52,144 bases of DNA from Prolixibacteraceae bacterium (GTDB taxonomy: Bacteria > Bacteroidota > Bacteroidia > Bacteroidales > Prolixibacteraceae). Within the stretch, counting starts at the first letter, position 1; every line of letters begins with the position of its first letter. Position numbers and translations under genes: made by a program. This document shows positions 45,199 to 52,144 of this stretch, one piece after another. The stretch is taken from assembly GCA_019459485.1 (NCBI GenBank), contig JAIBEZ010000068.1, positions 1 to 52,144 on the forward strand, in the 5' to 3' direction. The notes under the pieces were generated by a model. It was given only the letters and a program-made list of their open reading frames with translations. It did no database searches and had not been told where the DNA came from.

Positions 45199-45735
45199 AT
45201 GGAAAAAAGAAACAACTTCGTATTTAAAGCCCTGCACATTATTGCGTGGATCATCTTTGTTGGCTTGAGCATTGACGCAGGAGGTTTGATAGTCAATTTT
45301 ATTTTCAGTCTCTACAAACCTGAATTTGTCCAAAACCTATATCAAAAGTTGGACTTAAGTCAAATGTATCATCTTAATGAATGGGTGTTTTTCGGTGTGT
45401 ATGGTTTTATCCTGGTCATCGCGATTTTGAAAGCGCACCTATTTTATATTGTCATCCTGCTAATTAGCAAACTTAATTTGTTAAAACCATTCAACAACGA
45501 AGTTGCCGGTCGGATTAAAAATATTAGTTACTACACGCTTTCCATAGGACTCATCAGTTACATGGCTCAAGAAACTACCAAAAATTTACCGCATTATGGA
45601 TTTGAAACCGACATCCTAAACCAGTTTTGGGCCGACAGTCAGGCATGGATTTTAATGGCTGGTGTAATCTATGTTATTGCAACTATTTTTTCAAGAGGAG
45701 TTGAAATCCAAAATGAAAACGATTTAACTGTTTAA
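45199..45735 (+). CDS. DUF2975 membrane protein
   Basis: 178 aa with four hydrophobic segments (ALHIIAWIIFVGLSIDAGGLIVNFIF; WVFFGVYGFILVIAILKAHLFYIVILLI; SYYTLSIGLISYMAQ; WILMAGVIYVIATIFSRGVEIQNENDLTV). The last segment with RGVEIQNENDLTV is the typical DUF2975 ending. DUF2975 proteins sit next to a small YozG-like HTH regulator, as here 3 bp later. Function unknown; a membrane sensor or target of the regulator is an inference. Confidence 0.88.
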   Translation: MEKRNNFVFKALHIIAWIIFVGLSIDAGGLIVNFIFSLYKPEFVQNLYQKLDLSQMYHLNEWVFFGVYGFILVIAILKAHLFYIVILLISKLNLLKPFNNEVAGRIKNISYYTLSIGLISYMAQETTKNLPHYGFETDILNQFWADSQAWILMAGVIYVIATIFSRGVEIQNENDLTV

Positions 45736-45738
45736 GCC

Positions 45739-45954
45739 ATGCCAATCATTGTAAACTTAGATGTAATGATGGCGAAGCGAAAGATGTCATTGAATGAGCT
45801 ATCTGAAAAAGTTGAATTAACTTTGTCTAATCTTTCTATTCTGAAAACAGGAAAAGCAAAAGCAATCAGGTTTACCACCCTGGAAGCCATTTGCAATGCA
45901 TTGGACTGTCAGCCGGGTGACATTCTGGAATACAGGGAAGATGAGAGAAAATAA
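45739..45954 (+). CDS. XRE/YozG-family HTH regulator
   Basis: 71 aa, almost entirely a Cro/CI-type HTH: VNLDVMMAKRKMSLNELSEKVELTLSNLSILKTGKAKAIRFTTLEAICNALDCQPGDILEY. No effector domain. Together with the DUF2975 gene it forms a two-gene operon controlled by the palindrome upstream. Confidence 0.9.
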   Translation: MPIIVNLDVMMAKRKMSLNELSEKVELTLSNLSILKTGKAKAIRFTTLEAICNALDCQPGDILEYREDERK

Positions 45955-45959
45955 CGAAC

Positions 45960-46120
45960 CGCTAGTGTCATGTCAACGTACTCTTGTTGCAAGGTCATTG
46001 GTAACTTGTTTCGGCATCTCTTCGTTGATGAGACCCTGAAACAAGTTCAGGGTAACGATCCTTCGACAGCATAACGTTGACACAATACCAGCAGTGGTAG
46101 ATCAAAAATGGCGGTTCAAT
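45960..46120. repeat. Palindromic CTTGTTTC-type repeat
   Basis: Contains GTAACTTGTTTCGGCATC and ACCCTGAA-ACAAG-TTCAGGGT. Related palindromes CCCCGAACTTGTTTCGGGG and TGCCGAAACAAGTTCGGCA are at about 47826-47882. Noncoding dispersed repeats. Confidence 0.5.
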
Positions 46121-46147
46121 GATTCATAACAACTTAAGCAAACCTAT

Positions 46148-46540
46148 ATGAACGCAGAAATTCAAACTTACAACAACAGGCAACTTACGGTTGACAAGGA
46201 GATTTGCGACCTGCTCGCAACGACAATTGACAGCGAACTGACTGAAGCGGAAAGCAAGATCTGGCACGCGCATCCGGTTTGGTTTTTAGACGGTAATCCA
46301 ATTGTTGGTTACAGCAAACAGAAAGCAGGCTTGCGTTTGATGTTTTGGAGCGGAGCAAGTTTTGAAGAAGAAAAATTAAATGTAAGGGGCGTAAAATTTA
46401 AAGACGCTTCTGTTTTGTACACTACCGTTGAACAAATCAATACAAATGACCTTGAACGCTGGCTGAAAAAATCAAGAGAAATTCAATGGGACTATAAAAA
46501 CATAGTGAAAAGAAAAGGTGTTTTAGAAAGGTTGAAATAA
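46148..46540 (+). CDS. DUF1801-family protein
   Basis: 130 aa. The fold core IDSELTEAESKIWHAHPVWFLDGNPIVGYSKQKAGLRLMFWSG and the C-terminal LERWLKKSREIQWDYKNIVKRKG agree with DUF1801/YdhG-like small proteins (one relative is an iron-chaperone-like protein). No signal or membrane segments. Stands alone among repeats. Confidence 0.78.
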   Translation: MNAEIQTYNNRQLTVDKEICDLLATTIDSELTEAESKIWHAHPVWFLDGNPIVGYSKQKAGLRLMFWSGASFEEEKLNVRGVKFKDASVLYTTVEQINTNDLERWLKKSREIQWDYKNIVKRKGVLERLK

Positions 46541-46578
46541 CGGATAGTTTGGGTAAAGTATTCATTTGTCTTTTTAAA

Positions 46579-46766
46579 CGGAATTATCGGTTTATTGGTT
46601 ATGAATAGCCCTGACCTTTAGGTCCGGGGAAAATGAGAAACAGACAAATCCCGGCTTTAGCCGAAATAATTAGATGTTTAGGCTAAAGCCAAAATATGGA
46701 TTATTCATCTTTCAACGGCATAAATGCCGTTGCTATTCATATCAACCATATATCCGATATATTCCG
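46579..46766. mobile_element. MITE-like element, copy A (188 bp)
   Basis: Termini CGGAATTATCGG (46579-46590) and CCGATATATTCCG (46754-46766) are imperfect inverted repeats. Inside are ATGAATAGC / GCTATTCAT arms (46601-46609, 46732-46740) and three hairpins: GACC TTTA GGTC, GGCTTTAGCC..GGCTAAAGCC, and AACGGCA TAAA TGCCGTT. Copy B is at 50735-50921. No coding capacity. Confidence 0.65.
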
Positions 46767-47085
46767 ATTTGAAATTAAAGAAATGCTCAATTACGTTCCT
46801 GAATAAAATCCGTTAGCTGTTTGATCCTGAGCTGTCAGAAAGCGGCAGAGCCGCAAAATATTTGTAGCAAAAGAGATTGATAAATGCTGATGAGGTGCAG
46901 CGCACCGGAATAATACAAATAATAGGTGCCTATATTTCGGTGCTCCGCACCTTTTGCATGTCTTGGATCATTTATACTACAAGTTGTTAAAGCTTTCCCA
47001 AAGTTTATTTAAACTTAAAATAAACTTTGGGAAAGCTTATTCATAAGAAAACAATTTGAAAGACTAACTTAAAAAAAATGAAAAC
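46767..47085. repeat. REP palindromes and AAGCTTTCCC hairpin
   Basis: 319 bp without a gene. It contains GCGGCAGAGCCGC and a reversed pair of GGTGC-rich palindromes (GGTGCAGCGCACC near 46896; GGTGCTCCGCACC near 46940). It ends with a 21-bp perfect hairpin with arms 46990-47010 and 47018-47038 (core AAGCTTTCCCAAAG). The latter belongs to the same family as the array at 50226-50590. Confidence 0.55.
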
Positions 47086-47451
47086 ATGAATACTTCCGAC
47101 ACACACAATCAGCGTATGGCGAAAATGACCTTCGCCTTGGTCTATCCCATGTATCTGGAAAAAGTGGAGAAGAAAGGCAGAACGAAAGAAGAACTGCATC
47201 AGGTAATTGAGTGGTTAACCGGCTTTGATGAAAAAAAGCTTCAGGAACTCATTGAAGAAAAGGTAACTTTTGAAATATTCTTTCAGAAGGCAACAATCAA
47301 CCCCAATGCTCACCTCATTACCGGTTTAATTTGTGGGTATCGGGTGGAAGAAATCGAAAACCCGTTAACGCAGCAGGTGAGGTATTTGGACAAGTTGGTG
47401 GATGAATTGGCGAAAGGTCGCAAGATGGAGAAGATTTTGCGTGTTGTGTAG
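47086..47451 (+). CDS. DUF2200-family protein
   Basis: 121 aa matching DUF2200 nearly end to end: MAKMTFALVYPMYLEKVEKKGRTKEELHQVIEWLTGF, FEIFFQKATINPNAHLITGLICGYRVEEIENPLTQQVRYLDKLVDELAKGRKMEKILR. No known enzyme motif; cytoplasmic. It stands alone among repeats, and the accessory setting suggests recent acquisition but codon use gives no firm sign. Confidence 0.85.
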   Translation: MNTSDTHNQRMAKMTFALVYPMYLEKVEKKGRTKEELHQVIEWLTGFDEKKLQELIEEKVTFEIFFQKATINPNAHLITGLICGYRVEEIENPLTQQVRYLDKLVDELAKGRKMEKILRVV

Positions 47452-47963
47452 CGACTGACGAATATCAGTAATGAGAATAAAATAATGGTGCATTGGAATT
47501 TGTGCTTCAAGTTATAGGAAAACATGAAGCACGAATCAACCCAACTAACACTGAAAAACATCATCGTTTTGTCCTCAAGCCGGACTGGCTCTTCCTTTTC
47601 CATTCGATGAAAAGGAAGCAAAAATCTTGTCAAAACGAACCCTCCGCCGGGCGTTTTGACGGCCCTCGCACCCGCTTCGAATGAGGCATAACTCAAACTA
47701 AGGGATAGCTCTCCCCACAACTATTCAATTGATCCGCCTCACCATATAAGGCAATAAGGTTGTGGCCTGTGAGCAAGGATTTTCTACTAAGGTTTTGTTA
47801 ACTCTATTTTGTCGAGTCCCAGTCACCCCGAACTTGTTTCGGGGCCCCATCACCGAAGGGATGCCGAAACAAGTTCGGCATGACGCTGAAAATCAACCCT
47901 ATTTGAACTTCGGAAAATGTGAATTTATAGTCAGAATAAACCCGGGATATTCTGTAAAATAAA
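47452..47963. repeat. Repeat-rich noncoding stretch
   Basis: Contains TTCCTTTTC/GAAAAGGAA near 47592-47618, a GGGCGTTTTGACGG-type motif, a single TTCTACTAAGGTT arm near 47790, and two CTTGTTTCGG palindromes (47826-47882). No supportable gene; short open frames here lie over the repeats. Confidence 0.45.
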
Positions 47964-47995
47964 TTTGATTAGTTGTTTTAAATATCATAACTTTG
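47964..47995 (+). promoter_or_regulatory. Promoter of VIT/T9SS gene (TTTG-N20-TAACTTTG)
   Basis: TTTG 47964-47967, a 20-nt spacer, TAACTTTG 47988-47995. The in-frame TTG at 47993 is inside it. The leader to ATG 48107 is about 105 nt. Confidence 0.75.
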
Positions 47996-48106
47996 GTTGG
48001 CCGAAGAGAAAAAGTCTATAAAGTATATGGATTTTCAATGCCTGAACCTTGCATTGAAACAGCTCTTCCGGAGTTGCATACAAAAAAAACCAAAATTACT
48101 GCCATT

Positions 48107-50221
48107 ATGAAAACACTAGTTCTATGGTGCATTCTGCTTGCATCGGTAATCAATTTGTTTGGGAGTGGGTACAATCAGTTAACTGTCGGCGATCCGAGAA
48201 ACTCCTGGTGGACAAATCAGGGTACGATTGACGAGGCCTTACTGACCGTTCAGCCAAAAGGTTTATTCATGGAATACGGACTCTTTCTGACATTCTCCTC
48301 CAAAGGTTCGAACTGGACGAAATCCACCGACACCGTGGAAGTGGCTCTGAGATTTGAACTTCCGGAGAATGCAATCATTCACGATTCATGGTTGTGGATA
48401 GAAGATTCAATTGTTCAGGCTGAAATACTGGACCGATGGACCGCTACAGCCATTTACGAAAACATCGTTCGGAGAAGACGCGATCCCTCACTCCTACTGA
48501 AACAGTCAGCCACACAGTATGAATTGCGGATTTTTCCGATGGCCGGAAATCAAACCCGGAAAGTGAAAATCACCTATCTGATGCCTGCAACCTGGAACAA
48601 GAGCAATGTCATTTCGGCACTACCAACCGAAATTATCAATACCTCACTCACAAAACCCACGAATTTTCCGATTCTCACCTGGACCGATTCTACCTGGGTT
48701 AATCCTCAAATCATGAACAATCCTGAAATCGCCTTTGCAGCCAAAAGCAATACTGCCAATGGCGAACATTTCGAAGCAAACATACCCGCTTCAAAATATA
48801 CCCGGAGTCTCGCTATCGGATTCGATTCGCCGCTCGAAAACGGATTATACCTTTCCGGAGTTAAACAGGGCAATGAAGGGATTTACCAGCTTGCGATATT
48901 TCCCGATCAGCTTTTTGATGCCGGGGTGACCAAAAAGGCAGCCTTTCTGATCGACTATGATGAATCGAACACCAACATCAGTTCAAAGGAGCTGATGAAC
49001 ACCGTAAAAAATGAAATGCTGATGAATTTAAGCAGTACCGATTCGTTCAATATCCTGTGTTCGAACCTGGCGGTAACGCAATTCAGCAACAAGTGGGTGG
49101 TTGCAACGAAAGCAAACATTGAGGAAGCTTTTACCAGCTTAAATAATCCATTGTCGAGCTACAGCAACCTGAGCGCGCTTTTGGTAAAAGGGATTGAATT
49201 TGTGAAACAAAGCGGCCATGACGGGAAAATAATCCTGATATCGAATGCCGATCAATACGGGGATTTTCAGCTCGCGAACAGGCTAACGAACGACCTGATG
49301 AAATTGATGAATCCAAAAATACCGATTCATATTTCAGATTACCAAACCATCGACCCTAAGTATTATTACCATGATGGCCAGTCCTATTTCGGAAACGACT
49401 ATTTTTATTCAACGTTGTCGCGATTGACCCTCGGTTCTTATCATGCCGTGCGAAATAACCTAAGTATTTCTGAAGCTGTTTCTTCGTCGATGAAATACCT
49501 GGGTGGCGCAATTAATTCGTTCGATCTGCATACCAGTTTAAAAAGCGGCTTTTGTCACAGCAGATATACAATGCCCGACGGAGGCAATACCGCTTACGTG
49601 GACAATGCCATCCTTCAGGTTGGTAAATTTAAAGGCGAATTCCCCTTCCTGATCGAGATTTCGGGCGAGTACAACAACAAAATATTCTCGAATTTACTGG
49701 AAGTAACAAAACCTGTCAGTGCCACCGATACCATTTCTGAAACAATGTGGACCGGCCAGTACATCAAAAAGCTTGAATCGGGAAACCAAAGCAATGACAT
49801 CATCAGCGAAATTGTGTTTTCGAGTTTAAACATGCGGGTTTTATCGAAATACACTTCGTTTTTGTGCGTGGAAGATACCAGTATGATTTGCAGTAATTGT
49901 GCACAACAGCAACCAGTTGTAACTGAAGTTAAAGAACCGATGGCCGATCAGGATCCTATAATCGTTTATCCAAATCCGTTTGTCGAAAAGCTTAGCATCG
50001 AAATAACCTGCTCCGATCCTGAAGCGGTTACCGGCTTATCGGTTGTTGATGTAACCGGTTCGGTGATCTATGAGTTTTCGACGGAAGGATTCGTAAACGG
50101 AAAGAATGTGGTGACCTGGAATGGCACATCCAGCAGAGGAGAACGCGTAAAACCCGGCGTTTACCTGATCGTGTATAAAACCGCAGGCTTCTCAAAGACC
50201 ATCAAAGTAGTACGGAAATAA
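48107..50221 (+). CDS. VIT-domain surface protein with degenerate VWA and T9SS sorting tail
   Basis: 704 aa from ATG 48107, chosen because the signal peptide LVLWCILLASVINLFG begins there; earlier ATG 48038 has no signal. A VIT domain (about 55-180: VEVALRFELPENAIIHDSWLWIEDSIVQAEILDRWTATAIYENIVRRRRDPSLL, FPMAGNQTRKVKITY) is followed by a VWA-like domain (about 260-420) whose metal site is degenerate (DYDES instead of DxSxS). A CSNC pair precedes a type A T9SS sorting domain (about 620-704: YPNPFVEKLSIEI, GVYLIVYKTAGFSKTIKVV). Likely exported across the outer membrane; ligand unknown. Confidence 0.83.
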   Translation: MKTLVLWCILLASVINLFGSGYNQLTVGDPRNSWWTNQGTIDEALLTVQPKGLFMEYGLFLTFSSKGSNWTKSTDTVEVALRFELPENAIIHDSWLWIEDSIVQAEILDRWTATAIYENIVRRRRDPSLLLKQSATQYELRIFPMAGNQTRKVKITYLMPATWNKSNVISALPTEIINTSLTKPTNFPILTWTDSTWVNPQIMNNPEIAFAAKSNTANGEHFEANIPASKYTRSLAIGFDSPLENGLYLSGVKQGNEGIYQLAIFPDQLFDAGVTKKAAFLIDYDESNTNISSKELMNTVKNEMLMNLSSTDSFNILCSNLAVTQFSNKWVVATKANIEEAFTSLNNPLSSYSNLSALLVKGIEFVKQSGHDGKIILISNADQYGDFQLANRLTNDLMKLMNPKIPIHISDYQTIDPKYYYHDGQSYFGNDYFYSTLSRLTLGSYHAVRNNLSISEAVSSSMKYLGGAINSFDLHTSLKSGFCHSRYTMPDGGNTAYVDNAILQVGKFKGEFPFLIEISGEYNNKIFSNLLEVTKPVSATDTISETMWTGQYIKKLESGNQSNDIISEIVFSSLNMRVLSKYTSFLCVEDTSMICSNCAQQQPVVTEVKEPMADQDPIIVYPNPFVEKLSIEITCSDPEAVTGLSVVDVTGSVIYEFSTEGFVNGKNVVTWNGTSSRGERVKPGVYLIVYKTAGFSKTIKVVRK

Positions 50222-50225
50222 TTGC

Positions 50226-50590
50226 CATGAGAGCTTTTCCAAAGTTTTTTTTAGTTTAAAAGGAAAGCTTAACGCATGTAAAAGGGAATCATCCGAATGG
50301 GTGGTTCTCTTTTGTCATGAGAGCTTTCCCAAAGTTTTTCTCAATTTAAAATAAACTTTGGGAAAGCTTTTTCTCAATTTAAAATGAACTTTGGGAAAGC
50401 TTTAACACACAGTTTAAAATGAACTTTGGGAAAGCTTAACGTATATAAAAGGGAATCATCCGAAATTGCTATGAGAGCTTTCCCAAAGTTTTCTCAATCT
50501 AAAATAAACTTTGGGAAAGTTTTTTCTCAATCTAAAATAAACCTTGGGAAAGCTTTTTCTCAATTTAAAATAAACTTTGGGAAAGCTTTA
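50226..50590. repeat. Array of AAGCTTTCCCAAAG repeats (33-bp period)
   Basis: Six direct copies of CTTTGGGAAAGCT/AGT (near 50356, 50389, 50424, 50509, 50542, 50575) separated by TTCTCAATTTAAAATAAA-like linkers give a 33-bp period; three inverted copies (near 50231, 50321, 50475) begin ATGAGAGCTTTCCC. GGGAATCATCC hairpins separate the blocks. The plus-strand frame 50426-50764 with repeated SQSKINFGKAF is an artefact of the 33-bp period. Confidence 0.7.
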
Positions 50591-50680
50591 GTTCATAAAT
50601 TGCAACATTTAAGCTACAAATATCAACGGTGCTCTGCACCTAAAAAAGGCCTGCTTTGCTTTACCCATACAAAACGTATA

Positions 50681-51232
50681 GAACCTTTTTTTTTAAACCT
50701 CCTGAAGTCTGTTTTGAAAAACCTTATTCCTTTTCGGAATGATCGGTTTATTGGATATGAATAGCACAGACCTTTAGGTCTGTGGAAAATGAGAAACAGA
50801 CGAATCCCGGCTTTAGCCGAAATAATTAGATGTTTAGGCTAAAGCCGGAATAAGGATTATTCATCTTTCAACGGCATAAATGCCGTTGCTATTCAAATCA
50901 ACCATATATACGATAATTCTGTTCATTTTTTTACCTTAGTAGCCCGGGCAAAGCCAACGATTCAATACCTTATTCACCTTATTCCATTGTATCTTCAAAA
51001 AATAAGGTAAATAAGGTTTATGTATTTGTCTGTATCTTCAGCTACTAAGGTTGAATAAAAGAAAAAATAAGGTTGGGAAAACAAAACCTACGGCCCTGTT
51101 CTGAACACAGATGAATCCCATCGGGATGGTAAATGTTGTAACCCGGGATTAAAATCCCGGGAAATGAATACATAAAGGCGATAATGAAACCCGTCCGCAT
51201 GAAATCCTCTTTCAGGGCAAAAATCCTCTTTT
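50681..51232. repeat. Long direct repeat, copy 1 (carries MITE copy B)
   Basis: Excluding the insert at 50735-50921, this matches 51303-51632: GAACCTTTTT, AACCTnCTGAAGTCTG, CCTTATTC, then ACCTTAGTAG (50933-50942) to CTACTAAGGT (51042-51051), GGTTGGGAAAACAAAACC, CCCATCGGGATGG, CCCGGGAT/ATCCCGGG and GAAACCCGTCCGC. The latter two pairs are palindromes. No gene. A GCCTGC/GCAGGC hairpin at about 51236-51257 follows. Confidence 0.7.
50735..50921. mobile_element. MITE-like element, copy B (187 bp)
   Basis: Termini CGGAATGATCGG (50735-50746) and CGATAATTCTG (50911-50921), with the same internal layout as copy A. The first hairpin reads CACAGACC TTTA GGTCTGTG, where copy A has CCCTGACC TTTA GGTCCGGG: bases differ but pairing is kept. 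It lies inside the direct repeat 50681-51232, whose other copy (51303-51632) lacks it. Confidence 0.65.
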
Positions 51233-51302
51233 CCGACGCCTGCCAGCCGCAGGCAGGTAACAGAATCCGGCTCCAAAAAAGCAATTGAATTAAGAGAGAG
51301 AT

Positions 51303-51632
51303 GAACCTTTTTTTTTTTGTTTAAAACCTGCTGAAGTCTGTTTAAAAAACCTTATTCTTTTTTTTCACCTTAGTAGCCCGGGCAATACAACCTACAGTAC
51401 AATACCTTATTCACCTTATTCCATTGTATCTTCAAATAATCAGGTAAATAAGGTTTATGTATTTATCTGTATCTTCAGCTACTAAGGTTGAATAAAAGAA
51501 AAAATAAGGTTGGGAAAACAAAACCTACGGCCCTGTTCTGCACACAGATGAATCCCATCGGGATGGTAAATGTTGTAACCCGGGATTTTAATCCCGGGAA
51601 TAAAGGCGATAATGAAACCCGTCCGCGTGAAA
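51303..51632. repeat. Long direct repeat, copy 2 (empty of MITE)
   Basis: Same order of blocks as copy 1 with about 90 % visible identity over the common part. ACCTTAGTAG is at 51367-51376 and CTACTAAGGT at 51479-51488. CCTTATTC is joined directly to a T run and ACCTTAGTAG, giving the presumed empty site near 51350-51366. Confidence 0.7.
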
Positions 51633-51638
51633 TCCTTT

Positions 51639-51793
51639 CAACAGTTTCCAATTTCCCTCAGGCAAAAAATATGGGTAGAAAAAGAACACTTATCGACTCG
51701 TTTTGTCCCGTAAGGGACAAAAGATCCTCTAAAATCATAATTTTTCTACCCACATTTTGTTCCTATCGGAACAAAAAAATAAAATTTAAACAG
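51639..51793. repeat. MITE/REP-like element, copy 2
   Basis: Related to 341-494: GGGTAGAAAA / TTTTTCTACCCAC arms, a central TTTTGTCCCGTAAGGGACAA palindrome (51701-51720), TTTTGTTCCTATCGGAACAA, and the right terminus AAATTTAAACAG (51782-51793). The left terminus is degenerate. Confidence 0.65.
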
Positions 51794-51874
51794 TTTCTTA
51801 AAAAATTCAAAAAAATTATCAAATAATACAATAATTTATTCCATAAGATTTTGTAAATTAGTTTGCAAATTTAG

Positions 51875-51994
51875 ATGATCACTCGAGTTAAACTATTCTC
51901 CCATTTTATTCCAGAGAAAATCTATCCAAAATGCCGGCAGTTTCACTTCAAATTTATATTGATTGATGCGCTGAATCTGTTCCTTCTTTATTGA
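51875..51994 (+). other. Small ORF, 39 codons, uncertain
   Basis: ATG 51875 to TGA 51994 reads MITRVKLFSHFIPEKIYPKC and continues with Phe/Leu-rich residues. No domain recognised and no clean promoter. It may be a gene remnant next to the tandem repeat, or chance. Confidence 0.2.
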
Positions 51995-52022
51995 AAAAGG
52001 CTGAATAACAGGCTATAAATAC

Positions 52023-52144
52023 GATGTGAAAGTCAATTAAAGGACTCTGACAACGCATTCAAGAGATGTGAAAGTCAATTAAAGGACTCTGACAACGCAT
52101 TCAAGGGATGTGAAAGTCAATTAAAGAACTCTGACAACGCATTC
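52023..52144. repeat. 42-bp tandem repeat, truncated by window end
   Basis: Units begin at 52023, 52065 and 52107, each GATGTGAAAGTCAATTAAAG plus GACTCTGACAACGCATTCAA and two bases, with only two or three differences. There are no spacers, so it is not a CRISPR. One plus frame is open through all units (CESQLKDSDNAFKR, 14 residues per unit), but an in-frame stop at 52016 precedes it with no ATG. Confidence 0.75.

Noticed and set aside
45046-45333. 95-codon minus-strand ORF over the DUF2975 promoter
   Set aside because: Overlaps terminator, operator and the start of a well-supported gene; no domain.
50426-50764. 112-codon ORF with repeated SQSKINFGKAF
   Set aside because: Product of the 33-bp repeat period; the second half runs into other repeats; no promoter or start context.
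52023-52144. CRISPR array
   Set aside because: The whole 42-bp unit repeats with no variable spacers and no cas genes are present.
46541-52144. Integrated phage or intact insertion sequence in the repeat-rich region
   Set aside because: No transposase, integrase or structural phage genes were found; only non-autonomous palindromic repeats are visible.

Overview
The window reads as chromosomal DNA of a Bacteroidota bacterium, probably in or near the Bacteroidales/Marinilabiliales. The reasons are: Bacteroidota-type -7 promoter elements (TAnnTTTG, sometimes with a TTTG or TTG about 19-20 nt upstream) just ahead of many starts; two proteins with type IX secretion (T9SS) sorting domains; a BtuB/BtuG surface B12 uptake pair; an L-fucose isomerase next to a GntR regulator; a Bacteroidota-type LptD; PCMD, DUF3127 and DUF2975/HTH families; and many palindromic REP-like repeats between genes. 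The species assignment is inference. I found no rRNA, tRNA, intact insertion sequence, prophage or CRISPR array.

Layout. 1-766: 21-bp tandem repeats followed by palindromic repeats. 767-5125: a PCMD surface protein, then fucI and a fucR-like regulator. 5219-9213: an outer-membrane barrel, a secreted hypothetical, a Cys-cluster protein, arfB, a GNAT and two adjacent Lrp/AsnC regulators. 9285-15070 (minus strand): a cobalamin riboswitch controlling a T9SS surface protein, BtuB and BtuG. 15147-27163: phoH-purC, a secreted Tyr-rich protein, ruvX-def, comEC, trkA-trkH, a YciO-type YrdC protein, mnmD, two FKBP isomerases and a DUF3127 protein with an SSB-like tail. 27240-33834: a response regulator, lptD, and a divergent amidase and MCE protein that share a similar C-terminal module. 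34132-41635: dnaA, an EamA transporter, yigZ, pyrB-pyrI preceded by a candidate leader-peptide attenuator, a GAF/fRMsr protein, dedA and an amino-acid permease. 42202-45954: ppdK, then a DUF2975/HTH pair with a strong palindromic operator. 46148-52144: an accessory region with only three genes (DUF1801, DUF2200, VIT/T9SS) embedded in dense repeats.

The core genes serve envelope assembly (lptD, amidase, MCE), nucleotide synthesis (purC, pyrBI), K+ uptake (trkAH), translation quality (def, arfB, mnmD), replication (dnaA) and central carbon metabolism (ppdK). The most informative regulatory features are the B12 riboswitch with a start-proximal hairpin, the pyrBI leader ORF running through a terminator (an arrangement like enterobacterial pyrL), and the palindrome over the DUF2975/HTH promoter. 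The right-hand region holds a roughly 187-bp MITE-like element present in two copies. One copy sits inside a longer direct repeat whose second copy lacks it, giving a filled/empty site pair.
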